Under the pieces are notes generated by a model. It was not told where the DNA came from and did no database searches. It was given only the letters and a program-made list of their open reading frames with translations. The position numbers and the translations under genes were made by a program. This document shows, piece by piece, positions 41,165-50,323 of a stretch of 64,000 nt of DNA; position 1 is the stretch's first letter, and every line of letters begins with the position of its first letter. The DNA is from Modestobacter sp. DSM 44400 (GTDB lineage Bacteria > Actinomycetota > Actinomycetes > Mycobacteriales > Geodermatophilaceae): NCBI RefSeq assembly GCF_900107175.1, contig NZ_FNOZ01000005.1:1-64000 (forward strand), written 5' to 3'.

Positions 41165-42426
41165 GTGGCTGTCCTCCTCGTCGGTGTCACGGGTGTCAGT
41201 CCGGTCCGGCGGTGGCCGCCGGAGGGACGGCGCAGGGCGGCCACCGGCAGCCCCCGCGACCGGCGGACCATCCGCCGGCCGGTCCGGATCATCAGCGCGG
41301 CGGCCAGGCTCAGCACCGCGGCGGACAGCCAGGCGACGGCGTAGGAGGACGACTGGGCGACGATCCCGAAGAACAGCGGCCCGCTCGCCGCGCCCAGCGA
41401 CAGTCCGGTCTGCACGAAGCCGGTGACCGCGGCCGCCGCCCCCCGGTTGTCGCGGATGACCGCGAAGTGGAACAGCCCGGTCCATGCCCAGCCCAGGCCG
41501 TAGGCCAGCAACGACCCGACGACGAACACCGGCACCCGGCCAGTGGCCAGCAACAGATAGCCGACGGCCCCGGCGGTGAGCAGGTTGGCGATGAACAGGT
41601 AGCGACTGCGCTCGACGTGCCGGTCGGCCAGCCAGCCGAACCCGACCCGGCTGGACAGTCCGAGCACCGAGCAGCCGGCGAACAGCAGGCCGGCAGTCGC
41701 CGGCGTCGCCCCCGCGGCCACCGCGGAGTCGACGAGGAAGACCCCGGTGGGGGTCGCGGCCGCCGAGCCCAGGAAACCGCCGAGGGTCAGGACGACCAGC
41801 CCGCCCCGCGGAAGGCCCTTGTCCGGCTCCCGGGCCGCGTCCGGCCGTCGCCCGGTCGCGGCGACGCGCCAGCGGGTTCCCGACCACGCCAGCAGCAGGG
41901 CGGCGAGGGCCACGGCGGCGACCGCCGCCCACCGCCAGCCTAAGACGAGCGCCACCCCCGGGACGGCCAGGCCGCCGAGGAGGGTGGCCGCCGGGATGGC
42001 CGACTGCTTGATGCCGAAGGCCAGGCCGAGCCGCCGGTCGGAAACCAGTTGGGAGATCCCGAGGTTGGCCGTCGGCTGCGCCACGGCGTTGCCGAGGCCA
42101 CCGATCGCCAGGGCGACCATCAGCCAGCCGGGCGACCGGGCCAGCGCCACCGTGCCCAGCGAGACGGTTGCGAGCGCGGCGGCCAGTGCCGCGCCCCGGC
42201 CGGCGCCCAGTCGCTGCACCAGGCGACCGCCGGAGCGGGCCAGGAGGCCGGAGACGGCGAACAGCGTGGCGGCGGCGATCCCGAACATGCCGAGGCCCAT
42301 CCCCAGGTCCGCCCGGATCTGGACGGCAAGCGCCCCGACGAGGAAGGCCGGCAGCACGCCCAGGATGGCGACCGAGACGGCCTGCAGCGTGCCGCGCGTC
42401 GTCTCGCCCGCCCGGAGCCGGCTCAT
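41161..42426 (-). CDS. MFS transporter
   Basis: A 421-residue, 12-helix major facilitator. Start ATG overlaps the end of the fusion dehydrogenase (ATGA). Signatures: RLVQRLGAGRGAAL after TM2, ISQLVSDRRLGLAFGIKQSAIPAATLLGG, FGWLADRHVERSRYLF between halves, and a basic tail RRMVRRSRG. Similar to the plus-strand MFS at 38.3 kb. It is embedded in the operon that also encodes the TRAP importer, so it may export a product or import a related acid. Confidence 0.9.
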   Translation of the reverse strand: MSRLRAGETTRGTLQAVSVAILGVLPAFLVGALAVQIRADLGMGLGMFGIAAATLFAVSGLLARSGGRLVQRLGAGRGAALAAALATVSLGTVALARSPGWLMVALAIGGLGNAVAQPTANLGISQLVSDRRLGLAFGIKQSAIPAATLLGGLAVPGVALVLGWRWAAVAAVALAALLLAWSGTRWRVAATGRRPDAAREPDKGLPRGGLVVLTLGGFLGSAAATPTGVFLVDSAVAAGATPATAGLLFAGCSVLGLSSRVGFGWLADRHVERSRYLFIANLLTAGAVGYLLLATGRVPVFVVGSLLAYGLGWAWTGLFHFAVIRDNRGAAAAVTGFVQTGLSLGAASGPLFFGIVAQSSSYAVAWLSAAVLSLAAALMIRTGRRMVRRSRGLPVAALRRPSGGHRRTGLTPVTPTRRTAT

Positions 42427-44627
42427 CCACGGACCGGCGCGCCGAGGGGCAGGCCGACGCTGTCGCCCAGGGCGCGAAGGGCGCGGTGGGTCTCCGCGTC
42501 CAGCGGGATGCCCGCCGCCCGCCGCCGGACACGCTCGGCCGCCGCCCGCTGCCCGGGGGTACGCACCGGAACCCCTTCCTCGACCGGGTCCAGGGCACGC
42601 AGCCCGGCGAGCAGCCGGTGCGCGCCGGAGCCCAGCTCCGCCGGGTCCCCCAGCCGTGCCGGGTCCAGGACGACCATGAGGTGGCTGGTCCCCGGCGGCC
42701 CGCCGCCGTCCCGGAAGGTCAGGTTCCCGACCCCTGGGCCGGTCGGCCCCGATGCCAGGACACCGGTCAGGACCTCGACCAGCAGGGCCAGCCCGTAGCC
42801 CTTGTGGCTGGAGCGTTCCCGGTCGCTGCCCAGGGGCAGCAGCGCGCCCCGGCCCGGAAAGACGTCGGCCGGGTCGGTGGTGGGCCGGCCCGCGGCGTCC
42901 AGCCCCCAGCCCAGGGGCACCGGTCTGCCGGTACGCAACGCGATCTCGAACTTGCCGGCCGCAACGGCCGAGGTGGCCATGTCGAAGACCAGCGGGTCTT
43001 CGCCGGCGACCGGCATGCCCAGCGCCAGCGGGTTGGTGCCGAGGTGGGGGCGGACGGCGCCGGTCGGGGCGACGACCGGCCCGGTGTTGGTGGCGACGAG
43101 GGCGACCAGGCCCTGCTCGGCCGCCTCGAAGGCATAGGCGCCGCTGGCCCCGTGGTGGCTGCTGTTGCGCACGTTCACCCAGCCGACGCCGTGCTGCCGC
43201 GCCCGGGCGACCGCCTCGGCGAGCGCGGTGCGGCTGACCGGGTGTCCGAGCAGCCCCTGTCCGTCGACGAGGGCGACCGCGCCGCCGTCGGAGCGGACGG
43301 TGGGTTCGCCCCCGGTGGCAATGACGCCCGAGCGGAGCGCCTGGACGTAGGCCGGCAGCCGGGCGCTGCCGTGCGAGTCGATGCCGGACAGGTCGGCGTA
43401 GGCCAGCACCCGGGCGGTGTCCCGGGCATGGTCGGGGCGTACCCCGACGGCCGCCAGGACGTCGGCCGACCAGCTCTCGAGCAGGTCCGCCGGCACCCAC
43501 GCAGCCGGCTCGTCCATCACCGGCCGATCGGCCGGGCGGCTCGCGGCAGCTGCCGGGCGGGAACCCCCCGCGGCGTCCTCCTCCAGCGCTTCGTAGGCGG
43601 CGAGGACGGCATCGGCCACGGTCGAGGTCGACGCCGGCGCGCAGTCCACCGGCGCCAGGTCGTAGGTCCAGGGGCCCTGGCGCAGCACCGCGTGCGTCGC
43701 CGTCCGCAGCCGGGCTCCGAGTTCGCGAGTCACGTCGAAGTGCTGCAGGAGCGCGACGAGGGCCAGGAAGCCGCCGAGCGGATTGACCTGGTCGCGCCCG
43801 GCACGGCGCGGCGCCGAGCCGTGGGCAGGCTCGAAGAGCCCGACGCACCGACCCTGCGCCGGCTCCCCAGGGTGGATCGACGCCGAGCCGCACAGCGCGG
43901 GCGACCCCGCCCGTCCCGCCGCCAGGTCGCTCAGGATGTCACCGAGCAGACCCTCGGTGACCAGCACCGCGGGCACCTCGGCACCGGACCCCAGCTCGAA
44001 GGCGGCCCGGTCGACGTAGCGGTGCTCCACCGGCACCCCCCGCGCCCGGGTGACTTCCTCCGCGGTCTGCCGCCACAGCCGGCCGGTGGCATAGAGGTTG
44101 GCCTTGTCCACCGACACCAGCCGGCCACCACCCCGCTGCGCGAGCACGTCGCAGGCGGTGTGCACGACCTCGGCCACCCGCTGCGGGGTCAGCCGCAGGA
44201 CGTCGAACGCCTCGCCGCCGTCCCGGCTCTCCTGCCGGTCGCCCGCCGCACCGTAGGAGCCGCCGATGAGGTTGCGGACGACGGTGAGGTCGCTGTGCTC
44301 GTCGACCGGGATCTCGCGCACGGAGATGCGCAGGTCGTACCGTTCGCGGAGCCGGTGCAGCGCCGCCTCCGGCCGCGGGCACACGTCGGCGGGCACGCGG
44401 GGGTCTTCCCCCACGGCACCCAGCAGCAGCGCGTCGGCGTCGTCGCAGGCCGCCAGCGTCTCCGGCGGCAGAACCGAGCCGGTGCTCGCCGCGCCGCGGG
44501 CGCCGACCGGCCACGGACCGCTCACCTGGACCAGCCCCTGCTCGGCCAGCCTGCGCAGCAGCCGGGTCGGCCCCGCCAGCACCTCGTCCCCGACGCCGTC
44601 CCCGGGGAGCAGCGCGATCCGGATCAC
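42423..44627 (-). CDS. Fused LeuB-type and Ldh2-type dehydrogenases
   Basis: A single open frame of 734 residues. Residues 1-~345 form an isopropylmalate/tartrate-dehydrogenase-like domain: IRIALLPGDGVGDEVLAG, VEHRYVDRAAF, LLGDILSDLAAG (metal Asp) and CVGLFEPAHGSAPRRAG. A ~25-residue Ala/Pro linker (GGSRPAAAASRPADRP) leads to residue 371, where an Ldh2/malate-type dehydrogenase starts: LSGIDSHGSARLPAYVQ, VRNSSHHGASGAYAF, HLGTNPLALGMPVAG. Normally two genes. There is no stop between them and no good ribosome-binding site at the internal ATG (43517). GTG 44627 overlaps the DUF6282 stop. Likely oxidises two successive hydroxy acids. Confidence 0.82.
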   Translation of the reverse strand: MIRIALLPGDGVGDEVLAGPTRLLRRLAEQGLVQVSGPWPVGARGAASTGSVLPPETLAACDDADALLLGAVGEDPRVPADVCPRPEAALHRLRERYDLRISVREIPVDEHSDLTVVRNLIGGSYGAAGDRQESRDGGEAFDVLRLTPQRVAEVVHTACDVLAQRGGGRLVSVDKANLYATGRLWRQTAEEVTRARGVPVEHRYVDRAAFELGSGAEVPAVLVTEGLLGDILSDLAAGRAGSPALCGSASIHPGEPAQGRCVGLFEPAHGSAPRRAGRDQVNPLGGFLALVALLQHFDVTRELGARLRTATHAVLRQGPWTYDLAPVDCAPASTSTVADAVLAAYEALEEDAAGGSRPAAAASRPADRPVMDEPAAWVPADLLESWSADVLAAVGVRPDHARDTARVLAYADLSGIDSHGSARLPAYVQALRSGVIATGGEPTVRSDGGAVALVDGQGLLGHPVSRTALAEAVARARQHGVGWVNVRNSSHHGASGAYAFEAAEQGLVALVATNTGPVVAPTGAVRPHLGTNPLALGMPVAGEDPLVFDMATSAVAAGKFEIALRTGRPVPLGWGLDAAGRPTTDPADVFPGRGALLPLGSDRERSSHKGYGLALLVEVLTGVLASGPTGPGVGNLTFRDGGGPPGTSHLMVVLDPARLGDPAELGSGAHRLLAGLRALDPVEEGVPVRTPGQRAAAERVRRRAAGIPLDAETHRALRALGDSVGLPLGAPVRG

Positions 44628-45493
44628 CGCTGCACCAGCCGGCGGCCGACGGTGGTCATGATCATCTCCGTGCCGGACTCCCCCACGGACCGTTTCAGGT
44701 CGGCGAGCCAGCCCGGCAGGGCCTGCTCCATCGTCGGGTAGTGGGCGTGTCCGAGGTCGCCACCGAAGGCCAGCATGTCGTGCGGGTACACCTCGCCGAG
44801 CGTCGTCGACGGCGGCCCGTCGATGGTGAGGATGTCGGGCAGGATGCCGAGCTCCAGCACCACGCCGAGCCCGGCGAGCTCGGGCACCGCGGCGTCGTCC
44901 CAGCGGAGGAAGGGCATCCGCGGGTGGTTGAACAGCATCCGGGTCACGCCGGCCCCCCGCGCCGCGCGGAACAACACGAGAGCCTGCGCGCAGGTCAGGT
45001 GACCCGAGGCCAGGACCAGGTCGTGCGCGGCGACGACGTCGAGGACGTCCTGCCACCCAGGGAGCAGTGCGCCGCCGTCGTCGAGCACGTCCACCTGCCG
45101 GAACGCCAGGCCGCGGTGCACCGACAGCTCCGGGCTCGAGGCAGCGGCGATGTGCGCGGGTGCGGAGACGGTCGGCATCCACACCACCCGCCCACCGAGC
45201 CGCGCCGCGACCTCCACGGCATCGGCGTTGGCGCCTCCCACCGGCGAGTTGAGCACGATGCCGCCGACCACCTCGACCCCCGCGGCCTCCTCGCGCTGGC
45301 CGGCGAGCACCGCGCGCTCGACGGTCGAGCCCTCGTGCGCCTTGAGGACGGCGAAGTCGACGCCGACGGCTCCGTGCGCGCCCAGCACCTCGTGGTCGAA
45401 GCCGTGCCGTTCGACGAGGCTGGGCGCCCCGTGCACGTGCAGGTCGGCGACTCCGGAGATCAGCACAGCACCGGGCCCGGCACCTGCGACCAC
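44624..45493 (-). CDS. DUF6282-family metal-dependent hydrolase
   Basis: A 289-residue TIM-barrel amidohydrolase-like protein. The metal-binding motif DLHVHGAPSLVERHGF lies at the N-terminus; further conserved His/Asp blocks are FAVLKAHEGST, LASGHLTCAQALVLF, LFNHPRMPFLRWDD and MLAFGGDLGHAHY. Substrate unknown; probably ring-opening or lactone hydrolysis of the transported compound (inference). GTG 45493 lies 1 base after the TRAP permease stop region, and its end overlaps the fusion dehydrogenase start. Confidence 0.82.
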   Translation of the reverse strand: MVAGAGPGAVLISGVADLHVHGAPSLVERHGFDHEVLGAHGAVGVDFAVLKAHEGSTVERAVLAGQREEAAGVEVVGGIVLNSPVGGANADAVEVAARLGGRVVWMPTVSAPAHIAAASSPELSVHRGLAFRQVDVLDDGGALLPGWQDVLDVVAAHDLVLASGHLTCAQALVLFRAARGAGVTRMLFNHPRMPFLRWDDAAVPELAGLGVVLELGILPDILTIDGPPSTTLGEVYPHDMLAFGGDLGHAHYPTMEQALPGWLADLKRSVGESGTEMIMTTVGRRLVQR

Positions 45494-45494
45494 C

Positions 45495-47738
45495 TCAGGG
45501 GCTCTTGTCGCGGCGCGGGCCCGCTGCGGGGGCGTCCCGGTGCGCGTCGGCCATCGGCTGGGCCGGGGAGGCGGTCCCCGCCTGCTGGTCATCCGCGGTC
45601 CCGCCGGTGCCGGCCACCGTGGCGGGGTCCCCGGCTGCGGGCAACTGGTCACCGCCCTTCCGGCGCCCCCCCAGGTGGACCACCACACCGGCGGCGAAGA
45701 ACGCTGCGCCGATCCCGATGGCCAGCGGGGTCATCACCAGCAACGCCAGCGCGGCGACGAAGAACAGCAACCGCTCCGGCAGCTTCGCCGGGCCGAACAA
45801 CCAGGCCCCGGTCACCACGGCGAGCGCACCGACTGCGAAGCAGGACGTGATGAACGCGATGGCAATGGTGAGGAGGCCGCCTTCCAGGAGCAAGCCGATA
45901 CCGCGGTCCGACAGCACGAAGATGAACGGCACCAGGAAGGCGGGCAGCGTGTATTTCCACGTCAGCCACATGGTCTTGACCGGTTTACCGCCGGTGATGG
46001 CAGCAGCGGCGAACGGCGACAACGCGGTCGGCGGGGAGACCTCGCTGAGCACCGCGTAGTAGAAGATGAACATTGCCGAGGCGTAGACCGGGACCCCCAC
46101 CTGCTGCAGTGCCGGTGCGATGACCACGAACGAGATGATGAAGCTGGCCGTCACCGGCACGGCGAGGCCGAGCAGGGTCACCACGATGGCCGAGAAGATC
46201 GCGGTGAGCACCAGGTTGCCGCCGGCGAAGTCCACGATGATGCCGGCCAGCCGCAGGGCCAGACCGGTCAGCGTCATGACCCCGACGATGAGGCCGGCGG
46301 CCGCCATCACCGGAATGACCGAGAGCGCCCCGGTGGCGCCGGAGGCAAGCGCGGACCATGCCCGCTTCGGGGTGATCCAGGACTTGCGCTCGAGGAAGCT
46401 GAGCAGGAAGGCGAGGGCGGTGGCGTAGACGACCGCCCGGAAGGGCGTGAGCCCGAGGATGAGGAACACCACGATGGCGATCAGCGAGCTGAAGTGGTAG
46501 CCGAACCGCAGCAACAGCCGGCCGGCTGAGGCCGTCTGGATGTCGATGGTGTGGGTCTTGTACCGCCGGGCGTCCATCTCGATCGCCAGGATGATGCCGA
46601 GGTAGTACAGGATCGTCGGGATCGTCGCCCAGATCAGCACCTGCAGGTAGTTGACCTGCAGCAGCTGGGCGATGATGAACGCGGCGGCACCGAGCGTCGG
46701 GGGTGACAGAATCGCCCCGATGCCGGCCGCGGCCAGCACGCCACCGCCGCTCTCCGCCGGGTACCCCGCCCTGCGCAGCAGCGGCCAGGAGATGCCACCG
46801 AGGGTGACGGTGGTGGCGACACCCGAGCCGGAGACCGTGCCCAGCAGGAAGCCGGCGAGGGTCACGGTGCGGCCGGGGCCGGCCGGCGACTGCCCGAACG
46901 CGGCGAACGACACGTCGATGAAGAAGCGGCTGGCCCCGGACGCGGCGAGCACCGCGCCGTAGATGGTGAACAAGATGATGTAGGTGGCGGCGACGTCCGT
47001 CGGAACGCCGAACACGCCCTGGGTGCCCATGACGTTGTGCCCGACCAGGCGTTGCCACTGGAAGTCGGCGGTCGTGAAGGGCGCCGGCATGTAGGAGCCG
47101 AAGTAGGCGTAGAGCAGGAACCCGACGACGACCAGCGGCACCAGGACGCCGACCGTGCGCCGCGCGGCCTCCAGCACCAGCAGGATGATGAGCGTCCCCA
47201 TGATCAGGTCGAGCTGGGTGGGGAGCACCGCCCGCCGGAAGAACGCGTCCCAGTCCGAGACGATGTAGGTGAACGGGATCAGCGACGCGATGGCCAGCAC
47301 CCAGTCCACGACGTTGGGGTTGTCCTTCTTGCCCGCGGCCTTCGCCCCGCCGGGGGTCCCCCAGCCGCGGTAGGTGAGGAACGTCAGGAAGAGCCCGAGA
47401 CCCAGGAACGCCGGCAGGTAGATCTGCTTGGCCATCGGGTCGAAGACCCAGTAGAGGCCGTAGAGGGACAGGGCGACGCCGAACACCTGGACCACCAGGC
47501 GGGGCACACCGGTCACCGCACGGGCCGGTTTCTCGGCCTCGTACTCGGCCAGCAGTGCCTCTTCGTCGATCGCGTCGTCGTCCTTGAGGGGCGGCGCGTC
47601 GCCGGTTTCGTCGAGGGTGGCAGCGTTCACCGGCTGCGCGTCCGAGGCACCCGGGGAACTTCCGTCCGCCACCCGGGTGGAGCCATGCGCCTCCGCTGCG
47701 TGATCAACCGGCTTCTGCGTGCGGCGTGGCAGCTTCAT
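45495..47738 (-). CDS. TRAP transporter fused permease (DctQM, TAXI type)
   Basis: A 747-residue inner-membrane protein combining the 4-helix DctQ and the 12-helix DctM parts of TAXI-type TRAP systems. A charged N-terminal tail (~80 residues) precedes the first helix; characteristic DctM stretches are GTVSGSGVATTVTLGGISWPLL, LSPPTLGAAAFIIAQLL and LSEVSPPTALSPFAAAAITGG. With the TAXI binding protein it imports organic acids using the sodium or proton gradient. Its ATG overlaps the DUF1850 stop by one base (TGATG). Confidence 0.93.
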   Translation of the reverse strand: MKLPRRTQKPVDHAAEAHGSTRVADGSSPGASDAQPVNAATLDETGDAPPLKDDDAIDEEALLAEYEAEKPARAVTGVPRLVVQVFGVALSLYGLYWVFDPMAKQIYLPAFLGLGLFLTFLTYRGWGTPGGAKAAGKKDNPNVVDWVLAIASLIPFTYIVSDWDAFFRRAVLPTQLDLIMGTLIILLVLEAARRTVGVLVPLVVVGFLLYAYFGSYMPAPFTTADFQWQRLVGHNVMGTQGVFGVPTDVAATYIILFTIYGAVLAASGASRFFIDVSFAAFGQSPAGPGRTVTLAGFLLGTVSGSGVATTVTLGGISWPLLRRAGYPAESGGGVLAAAGIGAILSPPTLGAAAFIIAQLLQVNYLQVLIWATIPTILYYLGIILAIEMDARRYKTHTIDIQTASAGRLLLRFGYHFSSLIAIVVFLILGLTPFRAVVYATALAFLLSFLERKSWITPKRAWSALASGATGALSVIPVMAAAGLIVGVMTLTGLALRLAGIIVDFAGGNLVLTAIFSAIVVTLLGLAVPVTASFIISFVVIAPALQQVGVPVYASAMFIFYYAVLSEVSPPTALSPFAAAAITGGKPVKTMWLTWKYTLPAFLVPFIFVLSDRGIGLLLEGGLLTIAIAFITSCFAVGALAVVTGAWLFGPAKLPERLLFFVAALALLVMTPLAIGIGAAFFAAGVVVHLGGRRKGGDQLPAAGDPATVAGTGGTADDQQAGTASPAQPMADAHRDAPAAGPRRDKSP

Positions 47739-48316
47739 CAGCTCTCCTCGATGTCCAATATCACGGTCGGGTCGTCGGTGACGACGCGCTGCCAGATGGG
47801 GATCGGCACGTGCCCGGGCACGTGCAGGGTGCGTTCGCCGAGGTCGGTCGCTGCGATGCGCAGCGTCCGGAAGACGGCCGGCTGAGCCGGGTTGGGTTCC
47901 ACCACGTAATTGCGCCGGTCGCCCACTGGGGCGGCGCGGGGCGCTCCAGGCACGGCGTAGTACTCCTCGAGGACCGCGAGCTGGTCGGCAGCGATCTCAA
48001 CCAGCTCGAAGCGGCCGTCCGCCCGCACGCGGTACCGCTCCTCGGCGAGTGTGTGGTAGATGCTGTTGCGGTAGCTGACGGCGAAAGTGTCACCGGCGAG
48101 CGGGATCCGGGCGATCAGGTCGCCGTCCGGCGTCCGCACGGTGACGGCCGGCACGCCCGGCTCGTCGACTGCCGCCACCGCCGCTGCCGAGCCGGCCGCC
48201 ACGACCAGCGCGACGACAAGGGCGATGACCCACCGCCTGTTCCGGGCGCGACGCCCAGGCGGCGTGCTACCAGGGCCGCGGGAGGCGCGGTCGACCGGCA
48301 GCACGCCGTCGGTCAC
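47738..48316 (-). CDS. DUF1850 protein of a TAXI-TRAP system
   Basis: A 192-residue protein with one N-terminal membrane helix (WVIALVVALVVAAGSAAAVAAV) and an exported domain beginning TVRTPDGDLIARIPL, then FAVSYRNSIYHTLAEERY (the conserved SY.HS(I/V)-like block). DUF1850 genes are regular companions of TAXI-TRAP permeases, with unknown function. It overlaps its neighbours at both ends (four and one bases), placing it firmly in the operon. Confidence 0.83.
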   Translation of the reverse strand: MTDGVLPVDRASRGPGSTPPGRRARNRRWVIALVVALVVAAGSAAAVAAVDEPGVPAVTVRTPDGDLIARIPLAGDTFAVSYRNSIYHTLAEERYRVRADGRFELVEIAADQLAVLEEYYAVPGAPRAAPVGDRRNYVVEPNPAQPAVFRTLRIAATDLGERTLHVPGHVPIPIWQRVVTDDPTVILDIEES

Positions 48317-49317
48317 TTGACGGAGTCGAAGTAGGCCTGCGCGCCCGGGCAGGTCTTGATGAAGTCGACCTCCCCGGCGGTCTTGGGGTCGAGCTCCTTG
48401 GCCGCAGGGTGCACCTGGATGAGTGCGTCCTTGTTCTCGAAGATCGTCTTCGTGATGTCCTGCTGCAGACTCTCGTCCATGTCGGTGCGAACGACCAGGA
48501 TGTTGGGCGAGACGACGTTGGGCGAGGCCTTCTTCTGCCCTTCGTACGTACCGGCGGGGATGTCCGCGGCGAAGTAGAAGTCGCCGTACTTCTTCGCCAT
48601 CGCGTCGGCGTACTGACCGGTGTCGATCAGGACGAGCTCGCCGGTGCTGGCCAGGTCGACGATGGCGCCGGTCGGGAGGCCGCCGGACCAGAAGCCGGCG
48701 TCGATGGTGCCGTCCTTGAGCGCGTCGACGGTCTCCGCCACACCCAACTGCGAACGCTCGATGTCCTTCTGCGGGTCGAGTCCCGCTGCCTCCAGGATGC
48801 GGTCGGCGGTGACCTCCGAGGCCGAACCCGGCGCGCCGACCGCCACGCGCTTGCCCTTCATCTGCTCGATCGACGTCACACCCGCCGAGGTGGTCGAGAA
48901 GACGTGGACAAAGTTGTTGTACAGGTTTCCCAGCGAGCAGATGTCGAGCGCCCCGTCGGAGAAGTCGTGCTCCCCGTTGGCGGCGTCGGAGACGACGTCG
49001 CCGAGGCCCAGTGCCATCTGAGCCTGGTCGGACTGCAGCAGCTTCATGTTGTCCACCGAGGCATTGGTCTCCTGCACGGTGACGACCACGCCCGGCAGGT
49101 CCTTGCTGAGGACGTTGGCCATGCCGCCGCCGTAGGGGTAATAGACGCCGCCGGTGCCGCCGGTGGCGAACGTCAGGTTCTCGTTGCGCTGCCCAGCGGC
49201 ATCGCCGCCGCCCGAATCACCCCCACCGCAGGCGGTGAGGAGGACGCTCGCCGCGACCCCCGCGGTCAGGAGCAGGCGGGATCGCTGCCGTGAGGCAGTG
49301 CCTGAGGTGGAGGACAT
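48313..49317 (-). CDS. TAXI-family TRAP transporter substrate-binding lipoprotein
   Basis: A 334-residue lipoprotein: signal sequence with lipobox LLTACGGG (Cys ~31), a Gly/Ser linker, then the TAXI fold (LTFATGGTGGVYYPYGGGMANV, VVTVQETNASVDNMKLLQ, ALGLGDVVSDAANG, KRVAVGAPGSASEVTA). It captures the ligand outside the membrane for the fused permease. First gene of the eight-gene operon. Start ATG 49317 fits the signal peptide. Upstream, 172 bases separate it from the divergent GntR gene, so the operon promoter and operator must lie there. Confidence 0.92.
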   Translation of the reverse strand: MSSTSGTASRQRSRLLLTAGVAASVLLTACGGGDSGGGDAAGQRNENLTFATGGTGGVYYPYGGGMANVLSKDLPGVVVTVQETNASVDNMKLLQSDQAQMALGLGDVVSDAANGEHDFSDGALDICSLGNLYNNFVHVFSTTSAGVTSIEQMKGKRVAVGAPGSASEVTADRILEAAGLDPQKDIERSQLGVAETVDALKDGTIDAGFWSGGLPTGAIVDLASTGELVLIDTGQYADAMAKKYGDFYFAADIPAGTYEGQKKASPNVVSPNILVVRTDMDESLQQDITKTIFENKDALIQVHPAAKELDPKTAGEVDFIKTCPGAQAYFDSVK

Positions 49318-49489
49318 CGTCGGCCTTCCTGTGGTGTGCGGATCGGGCCTGGGAAGTGGCGACCGGCACCAGCAGTTCGCTCGCTGACCGCCTGTCTCCC
49401 GGCCGGTCAGGTCGTGAGCAAGGCGAGTGAAGCAGCTCACAGAAGGCTCTGTCTACTGTTTACGATGTTCCGAGAAGGTCACGATCTCG
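49318..49489. promoter_or_regulatory. Divergent control region of the TRAP operon and gntR
   Basis: The 172 bases between the divergent binding-protein and GntR genes contain no gene. An AT-richer patch at 49450-49470 (TCTACTGTTTACGATG) is the most promoter- or operator-like stretch, but I find no clean palindrome. Confidence 0.35.
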
Positions 49490-50254
49490 ATGACCACACG
49501 GAGGGCGGACGCGGTGTTCGACGGGCAACCCATCACGGCGGCGCCGCTGCGTGAGCACGTCTACCAACGGCTGCAGGAACTCATGATCTCGCGGACGTTC
49601 GCGCCCGGCGACCACCTCGTGGAAGAGACCCTCGCGCAGCGGCTCGGCGTCAGCCGCGGTCCGGTGCGTGAGGCGCTGCAGCGGCTGCACCGCGACGGCT
49701 GGGTCACGCTGCGCCCCCGGTACGGCGCCTTCGTCAACCAGCCCACGACGCAGCAGGTACTCGAGTTCTTCGAAGCCCGCGAGCTGGTCGAGAGCTCGGC
49801 CGCACGGCTCGCGGCCCAGCGGTGCAGCATGCAGGACGCCGCAGACCTGCTGCAGATCTGTGACGAGGCGGACGAGGACCTGCGTCGGGGCGTTCCCCCG
49901 CAGCAGATGGCCGCCCACACCGCTCGCTTCCACCGGGCTGTGCTGAAGAACGCGCGCAACCACATCCTGCTCGAGTTCGGCGAGCAGCTGTCCCACCGCA
50001 GCCGGTGGTTCTTCGCCCCCCTGGTGGCGAGCATCGCCCCGCGCGCCTGGGTGGAGCACCGGGAGGTCGCACAGCTGATCATGGCCGGCCGCGCCGACGA
50101 GGCCGCCGAGTCCATGCGCGCACACGTCACGGTCTCCCGCGACACCTACCTCGCGACCCAGCCGGTGGCCGAGCCGGTGGCCGAGCCGTACCTCGACGAG
50201 GAGCCGGTCCGGGCGACGGCCCTGGCCTCGCCGCTGCACCCGGGCTCCTCGTGA
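49490..50254 (+). CDS. GntR-family (FadR-type) transcriptional regulator
   Basis: A 254-residue regulator from ATG 49490. The winged helix-turn-helix reads LREHVYQRLQELMIS, VEETLAQRLGVSRGPVREAL, HRDGWVTLRPRYGAFV; the all-helical FCD ligand domain follows (FFEARELVESSAARLAAQ, HTARFHRAVLKNARN). FCD regulators respond to organic acids. It is divergent to the TRAP/catabolic operon, which it probably controls. An upstream ATG at 49427 would add 21 residues without homology; GAAGG lies before 49490. The C-terminal tail contains a repeated VAEPVAEP. Confidence 0.88.
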   Translation: MTTRRADAVFDGQPITAAPLREHVYQRLQELMISRTFAPGDHLVEETLAQRLGVSRGPVREALQRLHRDGWVTLRPRYGAFVNQPTTQQVLEFFEARELVESSAARLAAQRCSMQDAADLLQICDEADEDLRRGVPPQQMAAHTARFHRAVLKNARNHILLEFGEQLSHRSRWFFAPLVASIAPRAWVEHREVAQLIMAGRADEAAESMRAHVTVSRDTYLATQPVAEPVAEPYLDEEPVRATALASPLHPGSS

Positions 50255-50323
50255 CGGCGGCACACCGGAGACAACACAGTCAGGGACCCTGCCGACCAGG
50301 TCGCACCCGACCGGAGGAGAAAC

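Noticed and set aside
43515-43520. Separate start for the Ldh2-type dehydrogenase
   Set aside because: An ATG exists, but there is no upstream stop in this frame and no ribosome-binding site, so a fusion is the simpler reading.
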